This document shows, piece by piece, positions 9,326 through 17,594 of a stretch of DNA of 37,142 nt; position 1 is the stretch's first letter, and each line of letters begins with the position of its first letter. The notes below the pieces were generated by a model. That model was not told the DNA's origin. It did no database searches and saw only the letters and a program-made list of their open reading frames with translations. This DNA is from Hungatella sp. (GTDB lineage Bacteria > Bacillota > Clostridia > Lachnospirales > Lachnospiraceae): the NCBI GenBank assembly GCA_022796015.1, contig JAAWHU010000029.1, positions 1 through 37,142 on the forward strand. Reading direction: 5' to 3'. The translations under genes and the position numbers were made by a program.

Positions 9326-9867
9326 GTGTAGTCCCGCTCGAAAAGCTCCTGGCTGATCTGTTCATGGAGAAGTTCTTCAGGAACCCTGGCCAGGAGTTTT
9401 TCTATGACAAACAGTTTGCTTTTATCCCTGTATTTGGGCAGGCCGTTGAGCTTTTGGATATGAGCCAGCTCCGGCCGCCACAGAAGGCTTAGCTTGGCCC
9501 GAAGAAGACAGCCGGGATTGGGCTTCGCCTCCCGGAGAACATAGAAATCAACGTGGTTTTCCTCCTGCTCAATGGTGATAATTCCCCACCACGCAGGGAC
9601 ATGCTCTTCCACATGGTTTCCATGGCGGGAGCCTGCGGCCACGTAATTGTAATCAAAATACCTGTCGTAATCCTGTACCTGCCGCTTCAGCCTGGCGTAG
9701 GTGTCCGCATCGCTTTTGATCTCGATTCCCGACAGGGAAAAAGGGCGCACCATCACCGCGTCCGCCCTGGATCTTCCCATCTGTTTTTCTTCTATAATCC
9801 GAATTTTCCCATATCGCTCTTCCAGGTAATCAAAGAGCGGTTCCCGAATATCTTTGTCGTAGAGCAT
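9313..9867 (-). CDS. sce7726-like PD-(D/E)XK nuclease-fold protein
   Basis: This 184-residue protein resembles the sce7726 / MmcB-like group of small restriction-endonuclease-fold proteins. The visible core is Glu26/Glu27 in IIEEK, Asp36 in RADAV, the E-x-K pair Glu49/Lys51 in GIEIKSDADTYARL, then a Gln and Tyr in RQVQDYDRYFD. This is the order expected of a PD-(D/E)XK active site. The remainder (about 85-184) is a helical tail with no known motif. It is transcribed alone, divergently from the acetyltransferase operon, from a promoter containing a perfect palindrome. Family members are poorly characterised; DNA cleavage or repair is inferred from the fold only. It may be an accessory or defence-associated gene. 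Confidence 0.7.
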   Translation of the reverse strand: MLYDKDIREPLFDYLEERYGKIRIIEEKQMGRSRADAVMVRPFSLSGIEIKSDADTYARLKRQVQDYDRYFDYNYVAAGSRHGNHVEEHVPAWWGIITIEQEENHVDFYVLREAKPNPGCLLRAKLSLLWRPELAHIQKLNGLPKYRDKSKLFVIEKLLARVPEELLHEQISQELFERDYTYFD

Positions 9868-9897
9868 CCGATCCTCCCGGCTATTCTGATCATCATT

Positions 9898-9926
9898 ACC
9901 CTATCACAGTGATATCAGGATGTCAA
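9898..9926 (-). promoter_or_regulatory. Promoter of the nuclease gene with palindromic operator in the spacer
   Basis: On the minus strand, TTGACA (9926-9921) is followed after 17 bases by TAGGGT (9903-9898). The palindrome TATCACaGTGATA (9902-9914) lies between and over these elements, the position expected of a repressor site. The half-sites resemble tet- or phage-type operators, but the regulator is unknown. Confidence 0.5.
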
Positions 9927-9940
9927 CCAGCAAATTCCCC

Positions 9941-9969
9941 TTGATTTTGGGGACGTTTCTATCTATACT
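9941..9969 (+). promoter_or_regulatory. Promoter for the acetyltransferase operon
   Basis: TTGATT at 9941-9946 and TATACT at 9964-9969 are separated by exactly 17 bases, a good sigma-A-type promoter. It lies 60 bases before the acetyltransferase start and would drive the GNAT, AraC and VOC genes. Confidence 0.6.
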
Positions 9970-10029
9970 GAAGGTATCCTCCGGGAACAAGGGAACAGAA
10001 AATGGCAGGAATGTAAGGTGGTAATGACT

Positions 10030-10539
10030 ATGAGACAGAGGCTTGCAGGAGATCACGTGATTCTCCGGGCCATGGAAGAACAGGACAGGGACATGCTCAT
10101 GGCGCTGATCAGAGAGCCTGATATCATAAAGGTGACAAAAGGATACCCAAGCCCTGATACCTACGATCATCAGATAAACTGGTTTTGCACCGCGCCAGAT
10201 CCTACAGAAAGCCTGCGCAGCATTATTGCATCTAAGGAGAACCCGGAGGCCGGCCTTGGAATCCTGGTTCTTTCCAATATCAATCACGAGCTTGGGGCGG
10301 CAGAGATCTTCATTAAGCTTCTGCAGTCCGCCCGAGGCAGAGGATATGGGGAAGATGCAGTGAATACGGCAGTCGCCTACGGATTAAAGGAGCTGGGCCT
10401 GAACCTGATCTGTTCCCATATCCTGGAATCCAATACGGCATCCCAACGGCTGTTTAAAAAATGCGGCTTCAGGAGGCAGAAAGACTTAAGAAACATGTGG
10501 ATCTATTGCGGACAGTCAAAGAGACTTAAAACAGGTTAA
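10030..10539 (+). CDS. GNAT family N-acetyltransferase (RimJ/RimL-like)
   Basis: This cytoplasmic protein of 169 residues uses acetyl-CoA to acetylate an amine on an unknown substrate. The N-terminus (LAGDHVILRAMEEQDRD) is typical of RimJ/RimL-like acetyltransferases. The acetyl-CoA pyrophosphate loop is QSARGRGYGEDA, and motif B is NTASQRLFKKCGFRR near the C-terminus. Starts are possible at GTG 10018, ATG 10024 and ATG 10030; AAGGTGG at 10015-10021 sits best for 10030. It is first in a probable operon: the AraC gene begins 6 bases after its stop. The substrate cannot be inferred. Confidence 0.85.
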   Translation: MRQRLAGDHVILRAMEEQDRDMLMALIREPDIIKVTKGYPSPDTYDHQINWFCTAPDPTESLRSIIASKENPEAGLGILVLSNINHELGAAEIFIKLLQSARGRGYGEDAVNTAVAYGLKELGLNLICSHILESNTASQRLFKKCGFRRQKDLRNMWIYCGQSKRLKTG

Positions 10540-10545
10540 GATAAC

Positions 10546-11445
10546 ATGAAGACATCTTATTTGCCGCTGACAGCGGCTCCATGGAAACAGAATCAGGCAT
10601 ACAGAGAGATTCTTCCCGTATCTCCGGGGCTGTCCGGGGTTATACGATGCTTCTGGGGAAGTGATGTTCCCTACGAAAAAAGACGGCAGGATTCTCATTC
10701 TACTGTGGTGATTCCCGATACCTGCGTGGATATCATCTATGAAATTGACTATACGGACAATACGGTTGCGGGAAAATTCTGCGGGATCAATGATACCAGC
10801 TTTGTGGCATCTGAGGCTGGCAGGTGGGGGCATCTTGTGTCTGTGTTCGGAATTCGTTTCTATGCATGGGCTGTCTGCGCTTTTCTGGAAGATTCTCTGA
10901 AAGGCACCCTGAACGGCTGTTATGATGCAGGGTCCAGATTTCACTGGCTTGACCGAAAACTGAGGCAGCAGCTTTTTGAAAAAAATTCTCTGAAGGAACG
11001 AAGCCGGCTGACAGAAGAATTGCTGTTAAAGAACACGGTTCCCCTAAGGCAGAGCAGTGTGGTGAATCATGCCGCAAAGATTATTCTTCTGCAAAAAGGA
11101 GCCTTAAGCATAGAACAGCTTGCCGGGGAATGCTTGATCAGCAGCCGGCAGCTGGAACGGCTGTTTCAGGAGTATATAGGAATTGGTCCCAAAAAGCTCT
11201 GCAGCCTGGTGCGCTATCAATATCTGTGGGGCGAGGTCGTCAGAAATCCTGGATTTTGTGTGTCGGACGCTGTTTACCAATACGGCTATACGGATCAGTC
11301 CCATCTCATAAGAGAATTTAAGCGCTATCATACTATGGATATCCGGAAAGCAGCTGCCTATGCCCGCAGCAGTGGTATCACGATGTCGGAAATATACAAT
11401 CTTTTTCCGGCAGTTTCTGATACAATAAACGGAACATATTCATAA
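10546..11445 (+). CDS. AraC family transcriptional regulator
   Basis: This is a 299-residue one-component regulator. The first ~150 residues form a beta-rich domain resembling the N-terminal sensor domain of DUF6597-type AraC proteins (SGVIRCFWGS, TCVDIIYEID). The C-terminal third holds the double helix-turn-helix: LSIEQLAGECLISSRQLERLFQEYIGIGPKK, and FCVSDAVYQYGYTDQSHLIREFKRY. A short tail follows. The gene lies 6 bases after the acetyltransferase stop and 14 bases before the VOC gene, so it is probably cotranscribed with and regulates both. No ligand can be inferred. Confidence 0.9.
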   Translation: MKTSYLPLTAAPWKQNQAYREILPVSPGLSGVIRCFWGSDVPYEKRRQDSHSTVVIPDTCVDIIYEIDYTDNTVAGKFCGINDTSFVASEAGRWGHLVSVFGIRFYAWAVCAFLEDSLKGTLNGCYDAGSRFHWLDRKLRQQLFEKNSLKERSRLTEELLLKNTVPLRQSSVVNHAAKIILLQKGALSIEQLAGECLISSRQLERLFQEYIGIGPKKLCSLVRYQYLWGEVVRNPGFCVSDAVYQYGYTDQSHLIREFKRYHTMDIRKAAAYARSSGITMSEIYNLFPAVSDTINGTYS

Positions 11446-11459
11446 AGGAGAGAACTGTT

Positions 11460-12221
11460 ATGAGATACTGCAATACATTGATCGCCGTAAAAAATATGCC
11501 TGCATCCCTGGAGTTTTATAAGAAATTGTTTGGCCTGGAGGTGGCTGTTGATTTGGGATGGTGCAAGACTCTGACCTGCGGGCTGACATTACAGGAACAT
11601 TTTGACCAGATTGCAGGATTTTTGCCTGAAACCATGAAATTCCGCTCTAACACCATGGAGCTTTACTTTGAGACGGAAGACTTTGAAGGATTCCTGGCCC
11701 TTCTGGATGCCCACCCCCTGGTGGAACGGCTTCATGAGCCCAAGACCTATCCATGGCTTCAGCGAGGAATCCATATCTTTGACCCCGATGGGCACCTTAT
11801 TGAGGTTTCAGAAAGTATGTACACGGTAGCATGCAGAGAATTTGAAAAGGGAGCCGGCGCAGAAGAGACGGCAAAACGGGTTCAGCATCCATTGCCTGTG
11901 GTTTTGGCATGGTACGAGAAGTATCAGGCATCCCAATCCTCCCGGCTCAGTGTATGCGGGACAGATTGTGAGGCCTGTCAGTGTTATGGAACCATGTGCG
12001 GCGGGTGCAGCCAGTGTGAGGGGAAGGTTTTCCATGTGCATGAAGGAGGAGCCTGTGCCATCTACGCCTGCGTCACAGCTGAGAAAGGGTTGAAAAGCTG
12101 CGGAGAATGCAGAAACGCTCCTTGCGAAATCTGGATGAATACAAGGGATCCCAGATATTCCGATGAAGAATTTGCAGAGAATGTGAAAGCACGCATTCAG
12201 GCGCTGAAAGACCGTACATGA
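11460..12221 (+). CDS. VOC-domain protein fused to a cysteine-rich DUF3795 domain
   Basis: This 253-residue protein joins two normally separate domains. Residues 1-118 are a glyoxalase/bleomycin-resistance (VOC) module: VKNMPASLEFYKKLFGLEV at the start and IFDPDGHLIEV at 106-116. Residues 120-157 form a helical linker. Residues 163-250 carry twelve cysteines (166, 170, 173, 175, 180, 183, 186, 199, 204, 214, 217, 222) in the pattern of DUF3795, thought to bind metal. AAAGGAGAG stands just before the ATG. It is the third gene of the GNAT/AraC operon. VOC modules bind small molecules or perform metal-dependent chemistry; the joined function is unknown. The sequence is continuous with no frameshift, so the fusion looks real. 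Confidence 0.82.
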   Translation: MRYCNTLIAVKNMPASLEFYKKLFGLEVAVDLGWCKTLTCGLTLQEHFDQIAGFLPETMKFRSNTMELYFETEDFEGFLALLDAHPLVERLHEPKTYPWLQRGIHIFDPDGHLIEVSESMYTVACREFEKGAGAEETAKRVQHPLPVVLAWYEKYQASQSSRLSVCGTDCEACQCYGTMCGGCSQCEGKVFHVHEGGACAIYACVTAEKGLKSCGECRNAPCEIWMNTRDPRYSDEEFAENVKARIQALKDRT

Positions 12222-12307
12222 CATCATTTCGCCCATTTGCTGCATAATTGAAAAGTTTTTACCCCTCCTGCCGATATGGGAATCATGAAGAAAAAGAAGG
12301 TGGCTAT

Positions 12308-13024
12308 ATGGTATCAATCGCAGTCTGCGACGATGAACTTCTGGAATGTGTGACCATATCGGCAAAGATTCGTGCCTGTATGGAAGAACTCGGGATGCCC
12401 TGCAGCATCGAACAGTTTCGCAGCGGCAGGAAGCTGGTTGAGTGCGCCGGCCGTTTTGATATCATATTCCTGGATATTCTTATGAAGGAAATGGACGGCA
12501 TGGAGACGGCAAGGCAGTGCCGAAAGTCCTCCTTTGATAAAACCCTGATTTTTCTGTCCTCCAGCCGCAGCTATGTCTTTGACGCCTATGACGTGGAGGC
12601 CTTTCACTACCTGGTTAAGCCGGTGGAAGATGAGAAGCTTAAGAATGTCTTAAAGCGCGCCCTTGAGAAAGAGCGTCCCCACCTTCGGGAGTACCTTGTG
12701 GTGAGCAAAGAACGGCAGCAGAGAAAGCTCTTTTTAGATGCGGTCCTGTATTTTGAGATCAGAGGAAGGCAGATTGAGGTGCATGAAAAGAACGGGATCT
12801 TTACTTATTATGAGCAGATGGGAGTTCTGGAACGGCAGCTTACGGGAAAAGGCTTTTTTCGGTGCCATAAAAGTTATATCCTGAATTTAAACCATGTGGA
12901 TGTCTATAACAGGCAGGAGGCCATCCTCGATAACGGGGAGCGGATAATCATCGCCAAACGCAGGTACGAGGCCTTCTGTCAGGAAATGCTTGTCTGCATG
13001 AGGAAGAACGGAGGAATCTTATGA
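12308..13024 (+). CDS. LytTR response regulator (AgrA/ComE-like)
   Basis: This 238-residue cytoplasmic regulator has a receiver domain (1-120) with VCDDE near the start and phospho-acceptor Asp56 in IIFLDILMKEMDG. A LytTR DNA-binding domain follows (about 135-232: YFEIRGRQIEVH, FFRCHKSYILNLNHV, and the RRYEAF tail). An upstream ATG at 12248 would add 20 residues with no domain role; AAGAAGGTGG at 12294-12303 supports ATG 12308. The stop overlaps the kinase start as ATGA. LytTR regulators bind paired direct repeats near target promoters. No agrB/agrD-like peptide genes are seen next to it. Confidence 0.93.
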   Translation: MVSIAVCDDELLECVTISAKIRACMEELGMPCSIEQFRSGRKLVECAGRFDIIFLDILMKEMDGMETARQCRKSSFDKTLIFLSSSRSYVFDAYDVEAFHYLVKPVEDEKLKNVLKRALEKERPHLREYLVVSKERQQRKLFLDAVLYFEIRGRQIEVHEKNGIFTYYEQMGVLERQLTGKGFFRCHKSYILNLNHVDVYNRQEAILDNGERIIIAKRRYEAFCQEMLVCMRKNGGIL

Positions 13025-14382
13025 ATGTGACAATCATATTCGGCCTCTTATATACCTGGACGGCCTCCTGTTTTTTAAAAGAGCAGCTGAAGGGAAATTC
13101 ATCAGAAAAAGGAGTCTTTGGAGGACTTCTTTTTTTCTCCTACGGAATATTATCCTGCTGGGCGAAAAAACGGAACATTCCCTATATTCTCTATGCCATG
13201 TGCGCTCATGGACTCCTTGTAAGCCTTACTCTGGCAGTGTTCAAGGGGGAGAGAGAAAAAAAGCTTCTGGCAGGCGTTCTTCTGACAGTCATGACTGTGT
13301 TGATTCTTAATTTCAGTGAATCTCTTCTGTGCTGCGGGGGATTGATTCTCCTTGGCATCTTTGCAGGCAGCAGTTATGTAACCTTAACGGGCGTGTGGGC
13401 GGAAAAAATCATTACTGTTATAACCTGCATCATATGGATAACCTGCGTAAACCTGCTGTCAAATCCTTTAAAACCTGTCTTTACTGACAAAAGTAAACAC
13501 TGGTTTCTCTGCCTGACCATTCCCCTTTCCTGTATGATCCTTGTGACGGACCTGGTGAACTGGGCCGCCAGCAACGGGATTCTGGTTCAGGACTGGGAGC
13601 GATTCGGTCTCTATGAAAATCAGCTGTTCAGCCATGGAGCCATATGTATCATTACAGGGCTGGCCATGACGGCATCAGGGGCTCTTGTGTTTGGAATGGA
13701 TAAGATTCACAGAGAAGAAAGTGCCCGAAAGGAATATCAGTCTAAGGTATTGTACTATGAAATGCTGAAAGACCAGTACAGCCGAATGGAAGGCCTTCGG
13801 CATGACATGAAGAATCATATGATCGCTCTGGAAAATCTGGTACACGGCAGGCAATGGGAGAGGGCGGGATGTTATCTGAAGGAGATGGAGGAAGCCGGAG
13901 ACATAGGATTCGGGGAGGAGGCTGTGGGCAGTCTGGTCATAGACGCTCTTCTGAGCCATAAAAAAAGACAGGCCAAGGAAAAAAACATCCGCTGGCAGTG
14001 TGATGCAAAGCTTCCTCGGGACTGTCCGGTAAAGGAGATGGATCTGTGCATTATCGTGGGCAACATTGTGGATAATGCATGGGAGGCATGCTGCAGATGC
14101 CAGGATGAAAACACTGATAATGAACCATTCATTCAAATAAATATAAGAAAAATAAAGCAATGTCTTTTCCTGGAAGTCCGAAACAGTACAGATGAAAGGG
14201 AAGAAAGAGACCTTCACAGGACCAGAAAAGAATCCTGCGGGGAACACGGATACGGACTTGTAAATATCAGGGCCGCTGCTGCCAGGTATAACGGAACGGT
14301 TCACACCGAGATGAAGGATCGGATTTTCACCACATCGGTTCTCCTGCCCCTGTGCGTCATGGAGCAGTCAGGCAAATCATAA
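13021..14382 (+). CDS. GHKL-domain sensor histidine kinase (AgrC-like)
   Basis: This 453-residue protein has about 220 N-terminal residues of hydrophobic segments (six or seven), the arrangement of AgrC-type kinases. The helical phosphorylation region contains GLRHDMKNHM with His261. The GHKL ATPase domain has IVGNIVDNAWEA as the N box and GYGLVNIRAAA as the G box. It overlaps the regulator gene by 4 bases (ATGA) and is its partner. AgrC-like kinases typically sense secreted peptides, but no peptide precursor is obvious nearby. The next gene downstream begins after 123 bases. Confidence 0.92.
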   Translation: MNVTIIFGLLYTWTASCFLKEQLKGNSSEKGVFGGLLFFSYGILSCWAKKRNIPYILYAMCAHGLLVSLTLAVFKGEREKKLLAGVLLTVMTVLILNFSESLLCCGGLILLGIFAGSSYVTLTGVWAEKIITVITCIIWITCVNLLSNPLKPVFTDKSKHWFLCLTIPLSCMILVTDLVNWAASNGILVQDWERFGLYENQLFSHGAICIITGLAMTASGALVFGMDKIHREESARKEYQSKVLYYEMLKDQYSRMEGLRHDMKNHMIALENLVHGRQWERAGCYLKEMEEAGDIGFGEEAVGSLVIDALLSHKKRQAKEKNIRWQCDAKLPRDCPVKEMDLCIIVGNIVDNAWEACCRCQDENTDNEPFIQINIRKIKQCLFLEVRNSTDEREERDLHRTRKESCGEHGYGLVNIRAAAARYNGTVHTEMKDRIFTTSVLLPLCVMEQSGKS

Positions 14383-14505
14383 AGATAACCGCACATATCA
14401 TCAGAAAATCCATATATGACATGATTCTTAAAAGCCCTTTCCTTATGCCGAAGGAACATGATATAAGGGGCAAAAAGCTCCGGAAAACATAAGGAGGTCA
14501 CAGGA

Positions 14506-14988
14506 ATGAACGCCAAGACAATGGAAGGACTGGCAGGAGCCAGCACAAGTATTAGTATGATATCCACTCCCATGAACATAGCAAAAGAGGCGGAGCGCAA
14601 GGGAGATACGGAGAAGATGAAGCGGGCCATGAGCTATGGGGCAGAAATGGCCGGTCAGGCAGAAGCCTACAGCGAAAAGACCAGCCAGGGGATGAAATTG
14701 GAAGCCGAAGAGGCAAGGAAGCAGGAAAAGCAGCAGCAGGAAGACCTGATCCGGGCCCGGAGAGAAGAGAGGAAAGAATGGGAAGAAAAGCTTCAGGAGG
14801 GATCCGCAGAACATGCCGATGTTGACCGTGTGGAAATCAGCGGAGACGGGACGGTTCAGACCGAGGCAGCGGGGCAGGCGGCACCTAAAGAGCCGGCAGC
14901 CGATTCACAGGACATCGTCTATGATCAGACAGGCGGAACCGTGGAGCCCTCCCGGGAGGCGGGTGCCAATATCAATGTGAGCGTGTAA
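14506..14988 (+). CDS. Unrecognised coiled-coil protein
   Basis: This 160-residue protein is preceded by an excellent ribosome binding site (AAGGAGGTCA at 14491-14500), so it is likely translated. It has no signal peptide or membrane segment. Residues 1-60 are small and amphipathic with GDTEKMKRAMSYGAEMA. Residues 65-105 are highly charged and predicted coiled coil (EEARKQEKQQQEDLIRAR). The last 50 residues are disordered and Ala/Glu/Gly rich, ending in NINVSV. It lies 123 bases after the GHKL kinase and converges on the M56 protease gene with 9 bases between. I do not recognise the family; it may be a target or partner of the two-component pair, but nothing in the sequence shows this. Confidence 0.75.
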   Translation: MNAKTMEGLAGASTSISMISTPMNIAKEAERKGDTEKMKRAMSYGAEMAGQAEAYSEKTSQGMKLEAEEARKQEKQQQEDLIRARREERKEWEEKLQEGSAEHADVDRVEISGDGTVQTEAAGQAAPKEPAADSQDIVYDQTGGTVEPSREAGANINVSV

Positions 14989-14997
14989 GGTGTCCTC

Positions 14998-16854
14998 TTA
15001 ATCCCGGTTAAGATAAGGCTCCAGCCGGTTGGGGCCATGGGCTAAGAGGGTATCATACCAGAGCTGTCCGGTGGCAGCGTAGGCAGCGTCAAGGGGGAGG
15101 CTCCCTCTGGTCTGCAGTAATTCCTCACAGATCAATGCCATGATCCTCCCCTCCAGGCCGTTCTCGTCTCCCTTCTCAAACCGGCGGATGAAAGCTTCAA
15201 GGGTGTATTGGCCGTACTTTATCAGCTCCCTGTACTGAGTATTCTGTTGGCCGGAAATGGTCTGGGGATCAAAGGAATCCCCTGGGCCTGCACATAATTC
15301 ATCCAAAAGGCGGCTGATCACAGGCGCCGTATCAAGGCCCGCGGCCTCAACGGCCTGCCTGTAGCAGCTCTGCATCTGCTGAATAATGAATTTCTGGCTG
15401 TCAAGACCATCTTTTACAAGATGCTCCGGGAATTTTTCTTGAATATCCGGCACAAAATCGCCGCCGCCACGGGGCTCCCAGTATTCCTTCAGCGTATAAC
15501 GGCCATGATCCTCCTCAAATGTGAGGACAGCAGGGATATGGCATCCGCCTACACTCTCCAGCCCGTCCTTTGAGACCATATACTCCTGATAGAATGCCCA
15601 GCCATAGCATATGGTTGTATGTGATGGGGCGTCCATGGCCGGCGTACCGGATACCATCTCCAGCATAACAAAATCACAGCAGGCATAATCATAGGCAGGG
15701 GAATAGGTACCGTTATTTTTTTCCATGATAGCAGCATAGACTGCCATGTCTAAGGAGGGCTGTCCTCCGTCCTTCTTATTCTCCGTCTCATCCCGTTCCC
15801 CTAAAGTCTGATCGTCCATGTCTTTTGTCGCCTTTCGTTCTGTCTCTTTTCGTCCTATCCCTTTTGTTTCGGTCTCTGTCCGAGGATCACTCTTAAAAGA
15901 GGCAATGATATTATCTGTGACCGGATTTGTTAAAAAACAGAGGACAGCGCCCATACAAACTGCCATGGCGGCGGCAACCATCCAAGTTGCCGTTTTTTTA
16001 TAATGGAGAACTTTGTCCACCCTCCCCTTCACATGGCTTTCTCCAAAAGCAAGAGGGCAGGCACTCACCAGCCGTCTGTGCATACTTAGAGACACCAGAG
16101 CATGAGCGTAGGCTTTCTTTCCCTCCAAATCCATACCTTTGATGACTTTTTCATCGCAGGCAAGCTCCAGATCCCTGCAAAACAGAAGATAGGCGGCCCA
16201 TACCAGGGGATGAAACCAATATATGGACAGCAGGAGATATCCAAAGGGCTTCCACCAGTGATCCAGACGTCTCAAATGAGCCTTTTCATGAGCCAGCACA
16301 TAGTAAACCTGATGGTTTTCCATGCCGGAAGGCAGATAGATCCTTGGACAGAGGATACCCAGGATAAAGGGGGAGCTTACATGGTCACAGAGCCAGACAG
16401 AACCCTCCAAGGGGACGGCTTCTCTTACCAGCCTGCGTATCTTAAGGCTGCTTACCGCACCATAGCCGAGAAATCCCAGAAAGCCAGCAAGCCATATGAC
16501 ACCGGCAAAAAACATCCATACATGCAGCGGATTGACACTGGCCCCAGGAGAGGGAGCAAAGGCCTCTCCCAGAGCAGGATTCACCAGGTTGTCCAGGGCT
16601 CCTATTCCACTGGCAATGGATGGGCTGGGGTCATATTGAACCGTATGGGGGCTGATCAACTGGGGACTTGGAATCAGGCTGAAGAAGCTCTCCGGGAAAA
16701 GCGGACTCACAAGGCGTATGGCGGCGATTCCCCAGAGATCGCAGATCAGCCATGGGGGAGTCCTTTTCATAATAAGCCGCAGGAGCATAACAGCCAGGAT
16801 CAGCCAGCCTGCGGCAGTGCTCCTGTTGAGTAAATACAGAAAAATCTTATCCAA
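14998..16854 (-). CDS. M56 family membrane metalloprotease (BlaR1/MecR1-like)
   Basis: This 618-residue membrane protease is the partner of the BlaI-type repressor. Three membrane segments lie in the first ~135 residues, then the cytoplasmic zinc protease domain with HEKAH (His189, Glu190, His193) and a likely third ligand in RDLELACDE. A fourth membrane segment follows at about 290-310. The last ~300 residues should face outward. In BlaR1 this part is a penicillin-binding sensor; here I see neither the SxxK/KTG pattern nor homology I recognise, so it probably senses something else. Family members cleave or inactivate the repressor on signal. It starts 3 bases after the repressor stop. Confidence 0.88.
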   Translation of the reverse strand: MDKIFLYLLNRSTAAGWLILAVMLLRLIMKRTPPWLICDLWGIAAIRLVSPLFPESFFSLIPSPQLISPHTVQYDPSPSIASGIGALDNLVNPALGEAFAPSPGASVNPLHVWMFFAGVIWLAGFLGFLGYGAVSSLKIRRLVREAVPLEGSVWLCDHVSSPFILGILCPRIYLPSGMENHQVYYVLAHEKAHLRRLDHWWKPFGYLLLSIYWFHPLVWAAYLLFCRDLELACDEKVIKGMDLEGKKAYAHALVSLSMHRRLVSACPLAFGESHVKGRVDKVLHYKKTATWMVAAAMAVCMGAVLCFLTNPVTDNIIASFKSDPRTETETKGIGRKETERKATKDMDDQTLGERDETENKKDGGQPSLDMAVYAAIMEKNNGTYSPAYDYACCDFVMLEMVSGTPAMDAPSHTTICYGWAFYQEYMVSKDGLESVGGCHIPAVLTFEEDHGRYTLKEYWEPRGGGDFVPDIQEKFPEHLVKDGLDSQKFIIQQMQSCYRQAVEAAGLDTAPVISRLLDELCAGPGDSFDPQTISGQQNTQYRELIKYGQYTLEAFIRRFEKGDENGLEGRIMALICEELLQTRGSLPLDAAYAATGQLWYDTLLAHGPNRLEPYLNRD

Positions 16855-16857
16855 CTA

Positions 16858-17220
16858 TCATCCCTCCTGTGTCTGGTCGATCATATCCCGGATCAGGGCG
16901 GCCTCCTCCGGCGTCAATGAGGCGCTGTTGGTGAACGCAGCAATGAATGCGGGAAGAGAACCATGAAAGGTATCCTCCACAAATTTCCTGCTCTGCATGG
17001 AAAGAAACTGAGGGCGTAAGATCAGGGAGGTAATAGTCCCCTTTGTATTCACAAACAATCCCTTTTCACACAAGCGCTTTATCACCGTATGAGTGGTAGT
17101 CCGCTTCCACTGAAATTCTTTTTCCGCCATTTTCACCAGCTCCGTGGTAGTCACCGGTTCATGTTCCCAGATCATATCTGCAAAACGAGCTTCAATGGCT
17201 CCTAATTGGATTTCTGTCAT
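16858..17220 (-). CDS. BlaI/MecI-family transcriptional repressor
   Basis: This 120-residue dimeric winged-helix repressor has the standard length of the family. The N-terminal helix-turn-helix region reads IWEHEPVTTTELVKMAEKEFQWKRTTTHTVIKRLCEKGLF, followed by a wing and a C-terminal helical dimerisation region (LPAFIAAFTN, LTPEEAALI). AAGGAGG sits 8 bases before the ATG. It binds inverted repeats and is released when the M56 protease is activated. The genes are ordered repressor then protease, with 3 bases between. Twin palindromes lie just upstream, so autoregulation is very likely. Confidence 0.93.
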   Translation of the reverse strand: MTEIQLGAIEARFADMIWEHEPVTTTELVKMAEKEFQWKRTTTHTVIKRLCEKGLFVNTKGTITSLILRPQFLSMQSRKFVEDTFHGSLPAFIAAFTNSASLTPEEAALIRDMIDQTQEG

Positions 17221-17243
17221 AGGAATTCCTCCTTATCCTTTGG

Positions 17244-17287
17244 GACTACACAAAGTAGTCTTTATATATAGACTACTCTATGTAGTC
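17244..17287 (-). promoter_or_regulatory. Twin BlaI-type operators
   Basis: Two 17-base inverted repeats with the same arms, GACTAC-n5-GTAGTC, lie at 17244-17260 and 17271-17287, 27 bases centre to centre. The arms match the ACTACA/TGTAGT form of BlaI/MecI operators. On the minus strand TTGACA (17298-17293) precedes them, with TAGTCT (17275-17270) 17 bases later, so the operators cover the promoter. Confidence 0.8.
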
Positions 17288-17513
17288 TTGTTTGTCAAGG
17301 ATTATAGCGATAAGTCAGGGACAAAATATTCCGAAGCCGGGGCGGCTCTTTTCACAGTGCCGTCCTCTTTTCATGCCCGGCTGCATCCTTGTCTGTTCTC
17401 TGGTACATGGGCGGAATATAGAAAGAAAGGCAAAAAACAGAAGTTTAGTTATAATATTTTACAATATAAAGCCACGGTTAAAGAAAAAAATATATAAAAT
17501 AGCCAAAATACTA

Positions 17514-17543
17514 TTGACAAATAGATAATTAAATTGTTATACT
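17514..17543 (+). promoter_or_regulatory. Promoter of the LacI-controlled sugar operon
   Basis: TTGACA at 17514-17519 and TATACT at 17538-17543 (18-base spacer, in AT-rich sequence) form a strong sigma-A promoter. The start site should fall near 17550, leaving a leader of about 150 bases before the binding-protein gene that contains the paired operators. The stretch from 17300 to 17510 shows no gene I can support. Confidence 0.75.
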
Positions 17544-17594
17544 TTACGAAGCAACAGAAAAGGAGGGAGCTAGAGTCAATTATTTTTTTTATGC

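Noticed and set aside
16102-16833. Plus-strand open frame of 243 codons
   Set aside because: It lies opposite the M56 protease gene, which has clear domain motifs; the translation is low-complexity and unlike a protein.
17300-17510. Possible gene in the gap before the sugar operon
   Set aside because: Frames are short, without ribosome binding sites or protein-like composition.
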